Positions 15,219 to 23,210 of a stretch of 64,000 nucleotides of DNA are shown here, one piece after another. The stretch lies in NCBI RefSeq assembly GCF_003387575.1, contig NZ_QUAB01000014.1, positions 33,238 through 97,237 of the forward strand. The letters are read 5' to 3'. This DNA comes from Microbacterium bovistercoris. GTDB lineage: Bacteria > Actinomycetota > Actinomycetes > Actinomycetales > Microbacteriaceae. Numbering within the stretch: the first letter of the stretch is position 1; each line of letters starts with the position of its first letter. The translations under genes were made by a program, and so were the position numbers. A model generated the notes under the pieces. The model saw nothing but the letters and a program-made list of their open reading frames with translations, made no database searches and was not told where the DNA came from.

Positions 15219-16666
15219 GCGCCGGCCTCCTGCTCCCGGATCCTCCCGGCCCGGGCGAACCAGGTCACCAGGAACGACAGCGCCAGCGCGAAGATCACGC
15301 CGAGGTTCGCGTAGCCCCAGGCGTCTCGCCAGCCGAGCAGGTCGAGGAAGTAGCCCTGCCAGTCGTTCCACGGGGTATCAGGGATCTGGTTCATCACGAA
15401 GCCCCAGCCGATCACGGTCGCGACGACCATCGTGACGATCGAGGTCCAGTCGAACGCGCCGTACCGGCCGGCCGAGTCGAAGAGCGCGGCCTCGTCATAG
15501 TCCTTGCGACGGCGCAGGATGTCGGCGATGAGGATGCCCGCCCACGACGCCATGGGCACGCCGAGCGTGATGAGGAACGACTGGAACGGACCGATGAAGC
15601 TCGTCGCGAAGAACACCACGAAGATCGTGCCGGCCGTGAGGATGATGCCGTCGATGCCCGCTGCGGCCGGCCGCGGGATGCGGATTCCGAGGCTCAGCAG
15701 CGTGAGGCCGGAGGAGTAGATGCCGAGCACCGCGCCCGAGACGAGGGTGAGGATCGCGACGATGAGGAACGGGAACAATGCCCAGGTCGGCAGCAGCACG
15801 GCCAGCGCCCCGATCGGGTCGCTGCCGACGGCGGCGAGCAGTGCGTCGTCCGACGCCGCGAGCAGCAGGCCGAAGAACACCAGCACGATCGGCGCCACCG
15901 AGCCGCCGATCGTGTTCCAGGCGATGATCTGGCCGTCCGAGGCGGTGCGCTTCTGGTAGCGCGACCAGTCGGCGGCGATGTTGATCCAGCCCAGTCCGAA
16001 GCCGGTCATCACCATGACGAGTGCGCCGATGGTCTGCGCGAAGGTGCCGTCGGGGCGCGAGAACGCGGTGGCCCAGTCGATGTACTGGAAGGTGAGGATG
16101 AGGAACAGCACGGTCATCGCACCGGTCAGCCAGGTCAGCACCGACTGCAGCTTCATGATGGTGTGATACCCGAGCACCGAGGCACTCACGATCAGCGCCG
16201 CGACGAGGATCGTCGCGATGATCTTCACGGCGGTGTCGTCGCCGTCGACCCAGCCCAGTTCGCGCAGGATCGTGCCGGTGGCGAGCACCGCGGTGATCGC
16301 GAGCGAGGTCTCCCAGCCGATCGAGGTCAGCCACGACACGATGCCGGTCAGCTTCTGCCCCTGCACGCCGAACGCCGCCCGTGAGAGCACCATCGTCGGT
16401 GCGGATCCCCGCTTCCCGGCGATGGCGATCAGGCCGCACAGGAAGAACGACACGACGATGCCGATCACCGAGACGAGCGTCGCCTGCCAGAGCGAGACTC
16501 CGAAGCCGAGGATGAACGATCCGTACGACATGCCGAACACCGACACGTTCGCTGCGAACCAGGGCCAGAACAGGTCGCGCGGCTTCGCGGTGCGCTCGGA
16601 CTCGGGGATGATCTCGATCCCGGTGCGCTCGATGAGCGTCGACGTCGAGGTGCTCTCTGCGGTCAT
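15215..16666 (-). CDS. NCS1 family nucleobase/cytosine/allantoin-type permease
   Basis: A 483-residue transporter with twelve predicted TMs. The N-terminal RTAKPRDLFWPWFAANVSVFGMSYGSF, the TM1 region, GWETSLAITA, GFGLGWINIAADWSRYQKR and NTIGGSVAP are NCS1 signature blocks (substrate-site Trp/Asn residues in TM3 and TM6). NCS1 carriers import purines, pyrimidines, hydantoins, allantoin or thiamine with H+ or Na+. The ATG at 16666 has GGATGAGG upstream. It follows a 46-residue ORF and precedes a coupled cysteine hydrolase, so uptake and hydrolysis of a nitrogen heterocycle is likely. Confidence 0.92.
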   Translation of the reverse strand: MTAESTSTSTLIERTGIEIIPESERTAKPRDLFWPWFAANVSVFGMSYGSFILGFGVSLWQATLVSVIGIVVSFFLCGLIAIAGKRGSAPTMVLSRAAFGVQGQKLTGIVSWLTSIGWETSLAITAVLATGTILRELGWVDGDDTAVKIIATILVAALIVSASVLGYHTIMKLQSVLTWLTGAMTVLFLILTFQYIDWATAFSRPDGTFAQTIGALVMVMTGFGLGWINIAADWSRYQKRTASDGQIIAWNTIGGSVAPIVLVFFGLLLAASDDALLAAVGSDPIGALAVLLPTWALFPFLIVAILTLVSGAVLGIYSSGLTLLSLGIRIPRPAAAGIDGIILTAGTIFVVFFATSFIGPFQSFLITLGVPMASWAGILIADILRRRKDYDEAALFDSAGRYGAFDWTSIVTMVVATVIGWGFVMNQIPDTPWNDWQGYFLDLLGWRDAWGYANLGVIFALALSFLVTWFARAGRIREQEAGA

Positions 16667-16688
16667 GCCCTCATCCTGACACCACTCG

Positions 16689-16829
16689 TCAGCCGGCGTC
16701 GCGGTCGTTTCGCAGCAGTTCGACCGCGGCGTCGCCGGCATCGACGGATGCGTTCAGGCGCACTCGTGCGAGCCACTCATCGAACGTCGGTTGCCGCGGT
16801 TCGTCGACGAAGTCATCTGGCGCGGACAT
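16689..16829 (-). CDS. Small ORF, 46 aa, upstream of the NCS1 permease
   Basis: ATG 16829 to TGA 16689 encodes 46 residues beginning MSAPDDFVDEPRQPTFDEWL and ending NDRDAG. It is acidic and soluble, with one amphipathic helix (TFDEWLARVRLNASVDAGDAAVELL). TAGCGT lies 6 nt upstream of the ATG, which is the spacing of leaderless genes elsewhere in the window, and the permease follows 22 bp downstream. It may be a genuine small protein or a translated leader for the permease. No family recognised. Confidence 0.5.
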   Translation of the reverse strand: MSAPDDFVDEPRQPTFDEWLARVRLNASVDAGDAAVELLRNDRDAG

Positions 16830-16835
16830 ACGTCC

Positions 16836-16841
16836 ACGCTA
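16836..16841 (-). promoter_or_regulatory. -10 element TAGCGT for the small ORF/NCS1/hydrolase operon
   Basis: TAGCGT on the minus strand ends 6 nt before the ATG at 16829. Confidence 0.5.
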
Positions 16842-16869
16842 GCGACCGGATCGTCCCGGGTCTACGCCG

Positions 16870-18153
16870 TCAGCCGGCGAAGAACGCCTCCGCGACGCGG
16901 GAGAGGTCGTGCAGGTCGCTCACGCCGGCGAGCTCACGTGCCGAGTGCATCGAGAGGATCGGGATGCCGATGTCGACCGTGCGGATGCCGAGACGGGTCG
17001 CGGTGATCGGGCCGATCGTCGATCCGCACGGCACGGCGTTGTTCGACACGAACTCCTGCGATGCGACACCGGAGACCTCGCACCAGGCGGCCCAGGCGGC
17101 GGCGCCCACGGCATCGGTGGCGTAGCGCTGGTTGGCGTTGATCTTCAGGATCGGGCCGGAGCCGAGCAGGGGCTGCACCACGGGGTCGTGCTTGTGCGCG
17201 TAGTTCGGGTGCACCGAGTGCCCCACATCGCTGGAGAGGTGCCACGAGGCGGCATACGCGCGGCGGCGATCCGCGGCATCCGCTCCGAGCTGCTCGTAGA
17301 CGCGCTCCAGCACGTCCTCGAGGAACGGCCCGGCGGCTCCCGAGCGCGACTCGGAGCCGAGCTCCTCGTGGTCGAAGGCGGCGAGCACCGGGATGACGCC
17401 CGTCGCCGCGTCGGCGGCGGCGAGCAGCGCCACGACGCCGGCGTGCACGGATGCCAGGTCGTCGAGCCGGCCGCTGGCGAAGAACGCGTCGTCCTTGCCG
17501 AACACTGCGCCGCGCGCCGAGTCGGCGACGACGGCGTCGAAGCCGCGGATGTCGCGCGGGTCGACGTCGGCGGATGCCGCGAGCTCGGCGAGCAGATCCT
17601 CCGCGGTCGGGTCGCCCAAGCCCCACACCGGCTGGGTGTTCACCTGCTTGTCGAGCGTGAGTCCGTTGTTCGCGCCGCGGTCGAGGTGGATCGCCAGTTG
17701 CGGCAGGCGCAGCAGCGCGCCCGTGTCGGCGAGCACGACCCGGCCGTCGGCGAGGGCGAGGCGCCCCGCCAGCCGCAGTTCCCGGTCGAGCCACGAGTTC
17801 AGCAGCGGCCCGCCGTAGACCTCGACGCCGGCCTGCAGCCAGCCGTGCGATCCGGTGGTCGGCTTGGGCTTCAGCTTGAAGCCGGGGGAGTCGGTGTGCG
17901 CACCCAGGATGTGCACCGGAGTCGTGGCCGTGGCGTCCGCAGGCACGACCCACGCGATCGCCGCGCCGTCACGGACGACGACGTACCGCCCGCCGGGCTG
18001 TGCGGGCCAGGCATCCGCCTCGCTCAGCCACGTGAAGCCGCCGTCCTCGAGCCGTCGCGCGACCTCTTCGGCGGCGTGATAGCTCGACGGGGACGCGGCG
18101 ACGAAGTCGGCGAGATCGGAGGCGTGGGCGAGAGCGGCGGGAGTGACGGGCAT
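16870..18153 (-). CDS. M18 family aminopeptidase
   Basis: A 427-residue M18 metallopeptidase (aspartyl aminopeptidase type). Zinc ligands and catalytic residues occur in the usual order: GAHTDSPGFKLKP (His/Asp), FGKDDAFFASGRLDDLAS (bridging Asp), FDHEELGSESRSGA (Glu pair), SSDVGHSVHPNY and PILSMHSARE (C-terminal His). These cytosolic enzymes remove N-terminal acidic or neutral residues. The ATG at 18153 follows TACGAT by 6 nt; longer in-frame extensions would cross this promoter. It is divergent from the riboswitch-controlled transporter, sharing a 176-bp spacer. Confidence 0.94.
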   Translation of the reverse strand: MPVTPAALAHASDLADFVAASPSSYHAAEEVARRLEDGGFTWLSEADAWPAQPGGRYVVVRDGAAIAWVVPADATATTPVHILGAHTDSPGFKLKPKPTTGSHGWLQAGVEVYGGPLLNSWLDRELRLAGRLALADGRVVLADTGALLRLPQLAIHLDRGANNGLTLDKQVNTQPVWGLGDPTAEDLLAELAASADVDPRDIRGFDAVVADSARGAVFGKDDAFFASGRLDDLASVHAGVVALLAAADAATGVIPVLAAFDHEELGSESRSGAAGPFLEDVLERVYEQLGADAADRRRAYAASWHLSSDVGHSVHPNYAHKHDPVVQPLLGSGPILKINANQRYATDAVGAAAWAAWCEVSGVASQEFVSNNAVPCGSTIGPITATRLGIRTVDIGIPILSMHSARELAGVSDLHDLSRVAEAFFAG

Positions 18154-18159
18154 CCTTCG

Positions 18160-18165
18160 ATCGTA
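18160..18165 (-). promoter_or_regulatory. -10 element TACGAT of the M18 aminopeptidase gene
   Basis: TACGAT on the minus strand ends 6 nt before the ATG at 18153 (leaderless spacing). Confidence 0.5.
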
Positions 18166-18176
18166 ATCGGGGCGGC

Positions 18177-18182
18177 TAGGGT
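18177..18182 (+). promoter_or_regulatory. -10 element TAGGGT ahead of the guanidine-I riboswitch
   Basis: TAGGGT would place the transcription start near 18189, a few bases before the first conserved riboswitch motif. Confidence 0.5.
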
Positions 18183-18188
18183 GGTCTC

Positions 18189-18295
18189 GACAGCGCCTAG
18201 GGTTCCGGGGCATCCGCCCGACTGGTCCGAGCGGCGCCACGGCTCGGCCGCACGGCTGGCCGTCATCTGAACGGACAAAAGCCTGGAGGACCCGT
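18189..18295 (+). promoter_or_regulatory. Guanidine-I (ykkC class) riboswitch
   Basis: The three conserved sequence blocks of the ykkC/guanidine-I aptamer occur in order: CTAGGGTTCCG (18197-18207), ACTGGTCCGAGCG (18221-18233) and ACGGACAAAAGCCTGGAGGA (18271-18290), with pairing segments between them (GCGCCACGGCTCGGC...). Subtype 1 binds guanidinium and turns on export or degradation genes; subtypes 2a and 2b bind ppGpp and PRPP. The gene behind it is a small-molecule exporter, which fits subtype 1. A GC-rich CGCCCGCGGCGGGC hairpin (18301-18315) just before the start codon may be the expression platform. Confidence 0.85.
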
Positions 18296-18329
18296 TCGTC
18301 GCGCCCGCGGCGGGCAGAAGGGTCTTCGG

Positions 18330-19194
18330 ATGTCCGGTATCGCCATCGCTCTCGCGCTCGCCGCGGCCGTCGTGCACGCGGCCTGGAATGTCATCGCGCA
18401 TGACGTGAGCAGGGCTGGTGTCGTGTTCCTGTGGTGGGGCGCCGTGGCGAGCACGGTGATCTGGGGCGGCGTGATCCCGCTCACCGGGGGCTTCGGCACC
18501 GACGACCTCGCGGGGCATCGCCCTGGGCATCGGCGTCTCCGGAGTGCTCCACGTGATCTACATGAGCGTGCTGCAGCGGGGATACCGGGCGGGCAACCTC
18601 TCCACGGTGTACGCGACAGCGCGCGGCACCGGGCCGTTCCTATCGGTGATCATCGCGATGGCGCTCCTGGGGGAGCGGCCCAGCCTCATCGCCTTGGGCG
18701 GAGTGCTGCTGGTGATCGCCGGGGTCGTCGCGATCGGACTGGTCGACCGGGGGCCCTCGGCGGGCCGGCGCGGTCCGGATCCCGCGATCGTGTTCGGCCT
18801 GCTCACCGGCGTCGCGATCGCCGGCTACACGATCTGGGACGCGTTCGCGCTGCGGACCTGGCACCTCTCGCCGGTGGCATTCATGGTGGGTGCCGCCGCG
18901 GCCGAGATCCCGTTCTTCACGATCGCGGTCGGCCGACGGTGGGATGCGGTGGGAGCGCTGTGGCGCGCGCAGTGGCGGCGCATCCTCGCCTTCGGCGTGC
19001 TGTCGCCGCTGGCCTACATCCTCGTCCTGCAGGCGATCACGATCGCGCCGGTCGCGCTCGTGGCTCCGCTGCGCGAGGTGAGCGTCGTGCTGGTGAGTCT
19101 CTTCGGAGCGTTCGTGCTGCGCGAGAGCCGGCCCGGATGGCGGATCGCGGCATCCGTCGTGGTGGTCGCGGGCGTCGCACTGATCGCGGTGTGA
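18330..19194 (+). pseudogene. EamA/DMT family transporter, frameshifted
   Basis: Two consecutive frames together give one EamA-type exporter of about 287 residues with ten hydrophobic segments. The first frame (18330 to about 18511) gives MSGIAIALALAAAVVHAAWNV...; the second (about 18512 to 19194) gives GIALGIGVSGVLHVIYMSVLQRGYRAGNLSTVYATARGTGPFLSV.... Removing one G from the GGGG run at 18512-18515 restores an uninterrupted protein. This is therefore a single-base insertion: either an inactivating frameshift, a phase-variable site or a sequencing error. In the intact state it would export a guanidinium-type compound under the riboswitch. Confidence 0.8.
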
Positions 19195-19264
19195 TGGAGG
19201 GGCCCGAGGAAGTCATTTCGAATGTTGGAAGCCCCACTTCGGAGAGCTTGCGGGGCGCCGACGA

Positions 19265-19270
19265 TACTCT
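19265..19270 (+). promoter_or_regulatory. -10 element TACTCT of the RelA/SpoT-domain gene
   Basis: TACTCT ends 6 nt before the ATG at 19277, the leaderless spacing used by native genes here. Confidence 0.5.
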
Positions 19271-19276
19271 CGGAGC

Positions 19277-20311
19277 ATGACGAGATGGGCAGTTCAGGAG
19301 TACTCGCGCACTCAAGTGAAGCGTGCTGGGGAGCTGATTGGGGGCAGGGGCGGTAGCGACGAGGAAGTGAAGGCGGCGCGAGCGAAGATCAGCAACTTTA
19401 GAAGTGCCCACGGGTACCCCTTACTGTCCGTCACGATGCATGTCAGGGACAAGGCAGCAGCGGTGTCGTCGGACGTCGTGGTCGCACGCCGTCTAAAGCG
19501 TCTGCCCACGATCCTCGACAAGCTTGAGCGCCAGCCGACCATGAACGTCACGACTATGCAGGATCTAGGTGGCTGCCGAGTAGTTCTCTCGTCCGTGACC
19601 GACGTTTATGAGCTTCTGAGCGCGCTAGAGGCTGCAAATCCCCAGAGCCGAATTGTCCGGAAGAAGGACTACATCGCCGAGCCCCAGACGACGGGCTACC
19701 GGGGTGTTCATCTCATCTACTCGTACGGCGCAAGCAAGACGGAGTATCACGGGCTGAAGGTAGAAGTGCAGATCAGAACCGAGCTACAGCACGCTTGGGC
19801 GACGTCGGTTGAAACGATGGACCTTTTCTCTGGTAGCCGGCTGAAGTACAACGAGGGTGACCCCATGCTTAGGCGGTACTTCGTTGTCGTAGCCGCTCTC
19901 ATGACTCACCATGAATCCACCGCAGCGGTTCCTAGCGCAGAAGCCGCGCGTGAGGAGCTTCGCGAAGAGTTGGCCGAGCTGGAAGGTCGGCTCGGAATTA
20001 CCGAGCTGCTGAGCGGATACGCAGCGATTGTTGGCGGCATGCCGACGAGCGACCGGCGCTCCACTATCGTGCTCAAGCTGTGGCGGGATACTCGCCAGCT
20101 CGGTGTCTCTGTGTTCGAGACACAGGCGGACGCCGAAGAGCATCTGGCAACAGTCGAGGCTCTAAATGATGAGAATATCGACGCGGTGCTGATCTCCATC
20201 AGCAAGGTTGGACAGCTTCAATCGGCTTACCCCAACTACTTTGCAAATACGACAGCATTTGTTGACTTCGTTTCATCGCAACTCGATATGTCCCACGTCG
20301 CCCACACCTGA
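19277..20311 (+). CDS. Stand-alone RelA/SpoT-domain nucleotide pyrophosphokinase-like protein
   Basis: A 344-residue protein with a central RelA/SpoT synthetase domain: DLGGCRVV (about 96-103), DYIAEPQTTGYRGVHLIY and VEVQIRTELQHAWA keep the residues that bind ATP and the acceptor in (p)ppGpp synthetases. There is no HD hydrolase and no TGS/ACT region. The C-terminal 150 residues are helical and unassigned. Stand-alone RelA/SpoT-domain proteins include alarmone synthetases and toxins (toxSAS, CapRel-type anti-phage proteins) that pyrophosphorylate nucleotides or tRNA. Base and codon use differ from neighbours (a TTA codon at 19421, many A/T third positions), indicating recent acquisition. No separate antitoxin gene is visible. 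Confidence 0.85.
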   Translation: MTRWAVQEYSRTQVKRAGELIGGRGGSDEEVKAARAKISNFRSAHGYPLLSVTMHVRDKAAAVSSDVVVARRLKRLPTILDKLERQPTMNVTTMQDLGGCRVVLSSVTDVYELLSALEAANPQSRIVRKKDYIAEPQTTGYRGVHLIYSYGASKTEYHGLKVEVQIRTELQHAWATSVETMDLFSGSRLKYNEGDPMLRRYFVVVAALMTHHESTAAVPSAEAAREELREELAELEGRLGITELLSGYAAIVGGMPTSDRRSTIVLKLWRDTRQLGVSVFETQADAEEHLATVEALNDENIDAVLISISKVGQLQSAYPNYFANTTAFVDFVSSQLDMSHVAHT

Positions 20312-20450
20312 CCAAGAGGTGAGGGCAGTTCGGGCCACCGGCACGAGGTGGCATCAAACGCGTGCGCTTTGCGGCCACCCAGTGGCTGCGTATCAGACGC
20401 CCGTTTCTGCTGAGGGCTAGACCGGCAGCTCCGACCATGTGTGAGCGGGC

Positions 20451-21194
20451 TCAGCCGGCGACCGCGCGCAGATACTGCCCGTCGGCGGAGATGCCGGAGC
20501 CCGAGACCGTGAAGCGAACCACGTCGCCGAGGTAGCGGTCCTGCGAGGCCTCGAAGATGCGGCCCTCCGCGTCGCGCGAGACGCGGCTCAGGCGCAGGAT
20601 CGGCGATCCCTGCGGCACGCGCAGCAGCGCGGCATCCCGCTCGTCCGCCGCGATCGCGTCGATCTCGTGCTGCACGCCGACGATCGGATGCCCGTGCGCG
20701 CCGAGGAACTCGGTGATCGAGATCGCGTCGAGGTCGGCCTGGAACAGCAGCCGGCCGACCTCCTCGATGTAGTTCAAGCGCTCGACCATGGTGGGCCGGC
20801 CGTCGAGCAGCCGCAGTCGCAGCACGCTGACGATCTGATCGTCGGGTGAGACGCCGAGCGGTTCGGCGAGCTCGGCCGCGCGGCGCAGGCTGACCTCCTG
20901 CGTCTGTGCGCCAGGCTCCAGGCCCAGGTCGCGCGCCCAGCGTGTGAACGGGACGGACATGTCCACAGCCTGCGTGGCCTTCTTGGAGACGACCCGGGCG
21001 GGGCGACCGCGCGTGGTCTCGACGAGACCCTCGGCGCGCAGCGCCGCGAGCGCGTTGCGGATCGGACCGCGCGATGTGTGCCAGCGCTCTGCGAGCTCGG
21101 CCTCAGTCGGCACGTCGTCACCGGGCCGCAACTGGCCGGACGCGATCCGGTCGCGCAGATCGTCGGCGATACGGAGGTAGACAGCTTGGGACAC
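20451..21194 (-). CDS. GntR/HutC family regulator with UTRA domain
   Basis: A 247-residue regulator: an N-terminal winged helix (YLRIADDLRDRIASGQLRPGDDVPTEAELAERWHTSRGPIRNALAALRAEGLV, residues 6-60) and a C-terminal UTRA effector domain (about 95-240). GTG 21194 has TAGTAT 6 nt upstream and no ribosome-binding site. It is divergent from the phosphonate operon and probably represses it in the absence of a phosphonate ligand, as PhnF-type proteins do; this is inferred from position and family. Confidence 0.91.
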   Translation of the reverse strand: MSQAVYLRIADDLRDRIASGQLRPGDDVPTEAELAERWHTSRGPIRNALAALRAEGLVETTRGRPARVVSKKATQAVDMSVPFTRWARDLGLEPGAQTQEVSLRRAAELAEPLGVSPDDQIVSVLRLRLLDGRPTMVERLNYIEEVGRLLFQADLDAISITEFLGAHGHPIVGVQHEIDAIAADERDAALLRVPQGSPILRLSRVSRDAEGRIFEASQDRYLGDVVRFTVSGSGISADGQYLRAVAG

Positions 21195-21200
21195 ATAGGC

Positions 21201-21206
21201 ATACTA
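21201..21206 (-). promoter_or_regulatory. -10 element TAGTAT of the GntR gene
   Basis: TAGTAT on the minus strand ends 6 nt before GTG 21194. Confidence 0.5.
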
Positions 21207-21245
21207 CTTGCGCAGGTCGAGGTGTGGTCGCCCTGTTCTGCGGAT

Positions 21246-21272
21246 GTTCACCCCGGGAAACCCTTGGTGAAC
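21246..21272. promoter_or_regulatory. Inverted repeat GTTCACC-N13-GGTGAAC in the phn divergent promoter region
   Basis: Perfect 7-bp arms at 21246-21252 and 21266-21272 lie midway between the GntR gene and phnD. This is a candidate operator for the divergent regulator. Confidence 0.45.
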
Positions 21273-21364
21273 GACGAGCGAACAGTGCCGAGATAGGTAC
21301 ATTTGTCGCTCTTTCGGGTGTCAGTCTTGGTCGCGGTTCCTCCACACACACCCGAAAGGTCCTC

Positions 21365-22288
21365 ATGAAGCTCCGTGCTCTCCCCGCCCTGGTCGGCGCC
21401 GCGGCCCTCGCCCTCGGCCTCGCCGCCTGCTCCGGCTCGGCCGGTGCCACCGGCTCGTCCGACGAGCCGAAGGCGGAAGGCGGCTACGCCGTCGACGCGA
21501 ACACCCTCGTCTTCGGTGTCGTGCCCGACTCGGTCGACACCGAGACCAACTACCAGCCCCTCATGGACTACATCGCCGAGGAGACCGGCAAGAAGGTCGA
21601 GTACCACGAGTCCACCGACTACGCCGCGCTCATCGAGGCCGCGATCGCCGGCAAGGTCGACGTCGCCTCGTTCTCGGGCTTCACCTACGTCACCGCCACG
21701 AACAACGGCGCGAAGCTCACCCCGATCTCCTCGATCATCACCAAGGAGGGTCAGGAGCCCGGCTACTACTCGCAGGCCATCGTGCCCAAGGGATCGTCGA
21801 TCAAGACCCTCGAGGACTTCAACGGCAAGAAGGTCTGCTTCGTCGACCCGTCGTCGACCTCGGGCTACCTGTTCCCGTCCTACAACCTGCTCGAGGCGGG
21901 CGTCGACCCCGAGAAGGACGTCACACCGGTCTTCGCCGGCAAGCACGACGTCAGCGTCACCAAGGTCGGCGAGGGCAAGGAATGCGAGGCCGGCTTCGCG
22001 GAGGACAGCGAGGTCGCAAAGTCCGACAAGGTGACCAAGATCGCCGAGACCATGGTGCCCGGTGCGCCGCTGGTCTACGCGAACGCGCTGCCGGATGACG
22101 TGAAGAAGACCCTGACCGACGCGCTCTCCGAGGTCACGATCGACGACATCATCGCCGCCGGCGTGACCAGCGCCGACAGCGACGCCTTCCGCACCGTCTT
22201 CTACGCCACCAAGCCTGTCGACGACGCGTACTACGACCTCATCCGCGACATCTGCAAGAAGACCAACGCGACCCAGTGCCAGGGTTGA
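21365..22288 (+). CDS. phnD: Phosphonate ABC transporter substrate-binding lipoprotein
   Basis: A 307-residue lipoprotein: signal peptide with lipobox LAAC (C22), then a PhnD-type periplasmic-binding fold (LVFGVVPDSVDTETNYQPLMDYIAEETGKKVEYHESTDYAALIEAAIAGKVDVASFSGFTYV...). It captures organophosphonates outside the membrane and delivers them to PhnE. The ATG at 21365 follows GAAAGG. First gene of a six-gene plus-strand operon; a strong hairpin pair after its stop (22301-22376) would allow its message to accumulate above the downstream genes. Confidence 0.94.
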   Translation: MKLRALPALVGAAALALGLAACSGSAGATGSSDEPKAEGGYAVDANTLVFGVVPDSVDTETNYQPLMDYIAEETGKKVEYHESTDYAALIEAAIAGKVDVASFSGFTYVTATNNGAKLTPISSIITKEGQEPGYYSQAIVPKGSSIKTLEDFNGKKVCFVDPSSTSGYLFPSYNLLEAGVDPEKDVTPVFAGKHDVSVTKVGEGKECEAGFAEDSEVAKSDKVTKIAETMVPGAPLVYANALPDDVKKTLTDALSEVTIDDIIAAGVTSADSDAFRTVFYATKPVDDAYYDLIRDICKKTNATQCQG

Positions 22289-22300
22289 CGCCCGTCGGCC

Positions 22301-22376
22301 GTTGAGCGAACGGAGCGAGACGAAGCGTCCTCCGCTGCCGAAGACGTTTCGTCTCGCTCCTTCGTCGCTCGCTCAA
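22301..22376. repeat. Inverted pair of repeat family B between phnD and phnC
   Basis: GTTGAGCGAACGGAGCGAGA (from 22301) faces TCTCGCTCC...GCTCGCTCAAC (to 22376), giving a long imperfect stem. The half-site GAGCGAGCGAAGCGAGACG recurs at 24125-24151 and 33973-34056. Confidence 0.85.
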
Positions 22377-22397
22377 CGACCGGAGATGGAGACTTTC

Positions 22398-23210
22398 ATG
22401 AACACCGACCAGGTCATCCGCATCGACGCGCTCACCAAGCGCTTCGACGAGACCACGGCCCTCGCCGATGTGAACCTCGGCGTCGGCCGCGGCGAGATCG
22501 TCGTGCTGCTCGGCCTCTCGGGGTCCGGCAAGTCCACCCTGCTGCGTCACATCGACGCGCTCGAGCTGCCGACATCCGGCCGGGTGGACGTGCTCGGAGA
22601 GGACGTCACCCGTCTGCGGGGACGCGCCCTGCGCCGGTTGCGCAGCCGCGTCGGCTTCATCTTCCAGCAGTTCGAACTGGTGGGCTCGCTCACCGTGCTG
22701 GAGAACGTGCTGACCGGTGCCCTCGCCACGCTGCGCGGTCCCAGGCTCGGCCTGTTCGGCTACTCGCGCGCCCTGCGCCGCCGCGCGCTCGGGCACCTCG
22801 ACCGCGTCGGACTGCTCGACCGCGCCTACCAGCGCGCGGACACCCTCTCCGGAGGGCAGCAGCAGCGCGTCGCCATCGCCAGAGCCCTCATGCAGAACCC
22901 CGAGGTGCTGCTCGCCGACGAACCCGTCGCCTCGCTCGACCCGGAGTCGAGCTCGCAGGTGATGGCGCTCATCCGGGAGATCGCCGCCGAAGACGGACTC
23001 ACCGTGCTCTGCAGCCTGCACCAGGTGGATCTCGCGATCGACTGGGCCGACCGCATCGTCGGCCTGCGGCACGGCGAGGTCGTGCTCGACACCACCACCG
23101 ATGACCTCGACAAGGCTCAGGTGATGGAGATCTACGGCCGCGTCGCCACCACGACCGCCGAACTGAACGCGCTGGAGACCGAGCTGCTCGCCGCGGAGCC
23201 TGTGGCATGA
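22398..23210 (+). CDS. phnC: Phosphonate ABC transporter ATP-binding protein
   Basis: A 270-residue ATPase with Walker A GLSGSGKS (39-46), Q-loop IFQQFELVGSLTVLENVLTGAL typical of PhnC, signature LSGGQQQR, Walker B VLLADEPVASLDP and H-loop SLHQVDLAIDWADRIVGLRHGEVV. ATG 22398 is preferred over the in-frame ATG 22386 because GGAG lies 6 nt before it. It drives the fused PhnE permease, whose ATG overlaps its stop. Confidence 0.95.
   Translation: MNTDQVIRIDALTKRFDETTALADVNLGVGRGEIVVLLGLSGSGKSTLLRHIDALELPTSGRVDVLGEDVTRLRGRALRRLRSRVGFIFQQFELVGSLTVLENVLTGALATLRGPRLGLFGYSRALRRRALGHLDRVGLLDRAYQRADTLSGGQQQRVAIARALMQNPEVLLADEPVASLDPESSSQVMALIREIAAEDGLTVLCSLHQVDLAIDWADRIVGLRHGEVVLDTTTDDLDKAQVMEIYGRVATTTAELNALETELLAAEPVA

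Noticed and set aside
20312..20450. Small gene downstream of the RelA/SpoT-domain protein (antitoxin)
   Set aside because: Frames here are short or run into the GntR gene on the wrong strand and lack a ribosome-binding site.
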